A program made the position numbers and the translations under genes. The notes below the pieces were generated by a model, which was not told the origin of the DNA, did not search any database, and was given only the letters and a program-made list of their open reading frames with translations. DNA of 7,383 nt from Chloroflexi bacterium CG23_combo_of_CG06-09_8_20_14_all_45_10 (GTDB lineage: Bacteria; Chloroflexota; Dehalococcoidia; GIF9; AB-539-J10), in assembly GCA_002772325.1 (NCBI GenBank), contig PCSL01000016.1:9779-17161 (forward strand), read 5' to 3'. Shown piece by piece: positions 6,320-7,383 of this stretch; the stretch's first letter is position 1; every line of letters starts with the position of its first letter.

Positions 6320-6465
6320 AAAATTAAAAATCAAAGGTCAAAAGTCAAAATGATAATTCAAAATGCAAACTTTTTAACTTTTGCTCTGTCATTTTGCATT
6401 TTTATTTTTGCCTTTTGCATTTCAAATGGATTTGTTTAGGATTTAGATATTAGAAATTAGGATTT
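6320..6465. repeat. AT-rich imperfect inverted-repeat element in the ilvN-ilvC spacer
   Basis: The ilvN-ilvC gap of 183 nt is almost filled by A-rich then T-rich sequence. The left side is AAAATTAAAAATCAAAGGTC followed by AAAAGTCAAAATG. The right side, GTCATTTTGCATTTTTATTT then TTGCCTTTTGCATTTC, is its approximate reverse complement. AAATGCAAA (6361-6369) has exact inverted partners at 6393-6401 and 6414-6422. A nine-base direct repeat, TTAGGATTT, occurs at 6436-6444 and 6457-6465. I recognise this style (AAATCAAA..GTCAAAAT..TTTTGCATTTTTATTTTTG) as a known kind of non-coding interspersed repeat in environmental bacterial genomes. No open frame or convincing promoter was found in it. The exact ends are uncertain. 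Confidence 0.65.
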
Positions 6466-6470
6466 CTCTG

Positions 6471-6477
6471 AAGGAGG
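6471..6477 (+). promoter_or_regulatory. Ribosome binding site of ilvC
   Basis: AAGGAGG, a full-strength Shine-Dalgarno, lies seven bases before the ATG at 6485. ilvC translation can thus start independently of ilvN despite the repeat in between. Confidence 0.9.
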
Positions 6478-6484
6478 GAGTGTT

Positions 6485-7383
6485 ATGGCTAAAATTTACT
6501 ATGACAAGGATTCCAACCTGGACTTAATCAAGGGTAAAACGATTGGCATTATCGGCTATGGTAGTCAGGGGCATGCCCATGCCCAGAATCTGAGGGACAG
6601 TGGCTGCCAAGTTATTGTTGCTGAAGCCTTAGATAGTGCAGGCTGGAAAGCAGCAGAAAGCGCTGGTTTTAAGGTAACAAACGCCGCTGAAGTAACAAAG
6701 CATGCCGATATCATTGTTATGCTTGCTCCAGATAATTTACATCCACTAATCTACCATGAGTCAATCGAGAAGGAACTATCTAAAGGCAAAACCTTGATGT
6801 TCGCCCACGGCTTTAACATTCACTATTCACAAATTGTGCCGCCTTCTAGCATTGACGTTAGCATGATAGCCCCTAAATGTCCGGGGCATATATTACGGCG
6901 ACTTTATACCGAAGGTTTAGGACCTCCGGCTTTAATTGCTATTCATCAAGATGTTTCAGGTAAAGCAAAGGATATTGCTCTGGCTTATGCCAAAGGTATC
7001 GGCTGTACCAGGGCTGGGGTTCTGGAAACAACTTTTGCCGAAGAGACTGAAACTGACCTTTTTGGTGAGCAAACGGTACTCTGTGGAGGAGTATCCTCCT
7101 TGGTCAAAGCTGGTTTCGAGACTTTGGTGGAGGCTGGCTACCAGCCTGAGATCGCTTACTTTGAGTGTTTCCATGAGCTGAAGCTTATTGTTGACCTCAT
7201 GTACCAAGGTGGCTTGAATTACATGAGGTACTCTGTAAGCGACACGGCTGAGTATGGTGATTATACCCGTGGGCCACGGGTTATTAACGATTTAGTCAAA
7301 GAGGAAATGGAGCAAATCCTAGCAGAGATTCAGGATGGCAGCTTTGCCAGAGAATGGATTTTGGAAAACCAGGCTGGTCGCCC
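6485..7383 (+). CDS. ilvC: Ketol-acid reductoisomerase, class I, partial (299 complete codons; C-terminus beyond right edge)
   Basis: Isomerises and reduces acetolactate or acetohydroxybutyrate to the dihydroxy acids used by IlvD, with Mg2+ and NAD(P)H. My translation from ATG 6485 is open to the edge. Class I enzymes are about 330 residues, so roughly 30 are missing. The Rossmann fingerprint is [14 protein letters not shown] (20-33). Catalytic residues present are His108 (FAHGF), Lys131 (APK), Asp191 and Glu195 (TDLFGEQ), Glu227 and Glu231 (FECFHE) and Ser252 (VSDTAEYG). The cofactor loop reads [12 protein letters not shown] (43-54). The family norm is close to VIVGLRxGSxSW, whose Arg and Ser contact the 2'-phosphate of NADPH. 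Here Ala48 replaces Arg, Gly53 replaces the last Ser and Glu47 replaces Leu, which suggests NADH preference. APKCPGH has Cys132 where Gly is usual. A full Shine-Dalgarno supports the start. Confidence 0.97.
   Translation, partial: MAKIYYDKDSNLDLIKGKTIGIIGYGSQGHAHAQNLRDSGCQVIVAEALDSAGWKAAESAGFKVTNAAEVTKHADIIVMLAPDNLHPLIYHESIEKELSKGKTLMFAHGFNIHYSQIVPPSSIDVSMIAPKCPGHILRRLYTEGLGPPALIAIHQDVSGKAKDIALAYAKGIGCTRAGVLETTFAEETETDLFGEQTVLCGGVSSLVKAGFETLVEAGYQPEIAYFECFHELKLIVDLMYQGGLNYMRYSVSDTAEYGDYTRGPRVINDLVKEEMEQILAEIQDGSFAREWILENQAGR

Noticed and set aside
1..7383. A novel defence, mobile or secondary-metabolite system
   Set aside because: Every substantial frame is assigned to a well-known core gene, intergenic space is small, and the only unexplained sequence is short repeats without coding capacity.

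Overview
This window is a chromosomal biosynthetic locus from what is most likely an uncultured Chloroflexota bacterium, probably Dehalococcoidia. That placement is inferred from the style of the proteins (the GMP synthase with an N-terminal extension, the gene order around the ilv genes) and was not tested by any search. All genes are ordinary core-metabolism genes. I see no phage, plasmid, CRISPR, defence or secondary-metabolite genes, and no candidate for an undescribed multi-gene system.

Layout. Positions 1-1052 (minus strand) hold the N-terminal 350 codons of guaA (GMP synthase), running off the left edge. Positions 1053-1275 form a divergent intergenic region with two overlapping promoter-like signals and a roughly 97-bp inverted-repeat element. 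From 1276 rightwards all genes are on the plus strand: a TsaC/YrdC-family threonylcarbamoyl-AMP synthase (1276-1920), rpiB (1898-2338, overlapping the previous gene by 23 nt), ilvD (2391-4058), ilvB (4070-5791), ilvN (5810-6301, TTG start), a 183-nt AT-rich repeat-filled spacer, and ilvC (6485 to the right edge, about 30 codons short of complete).

Function. IlvB/IlvN (acetohydroxyacid synthase), IlvC (ketol-acid reductoisomerase) and IlvD (dihydroxy-acid dehydratase) form the common isoleucine/valine pathway up to the 2-oxo acids. The short spacings (11 nt ilvD-ilvB, 18 nt ilvB-ilvN) and strong ribosome binding sites suggest one transcript. No T-box, leader peptide or attenuator was recognised upstream of ilvD. 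The tsaC-rpiB pair lies just upstream, and the same two families are neighbours in the Bacillus subtilis ywlC-ywlF region.

Most worth a second look: (1) three different small inverted-repeat elements sit at three gene junctions, and one of them encodes the last 13 residues and the stop codon of IlvB; (2) the IlvC cofactor loop lacks the usual Arg/Ser phosphate-binding residues and has a Glu right after the second beta strand, suggesting NADH rather than NADPH; (3) RpiB has Asp where E. coli RpiB has its ring-opening His99.
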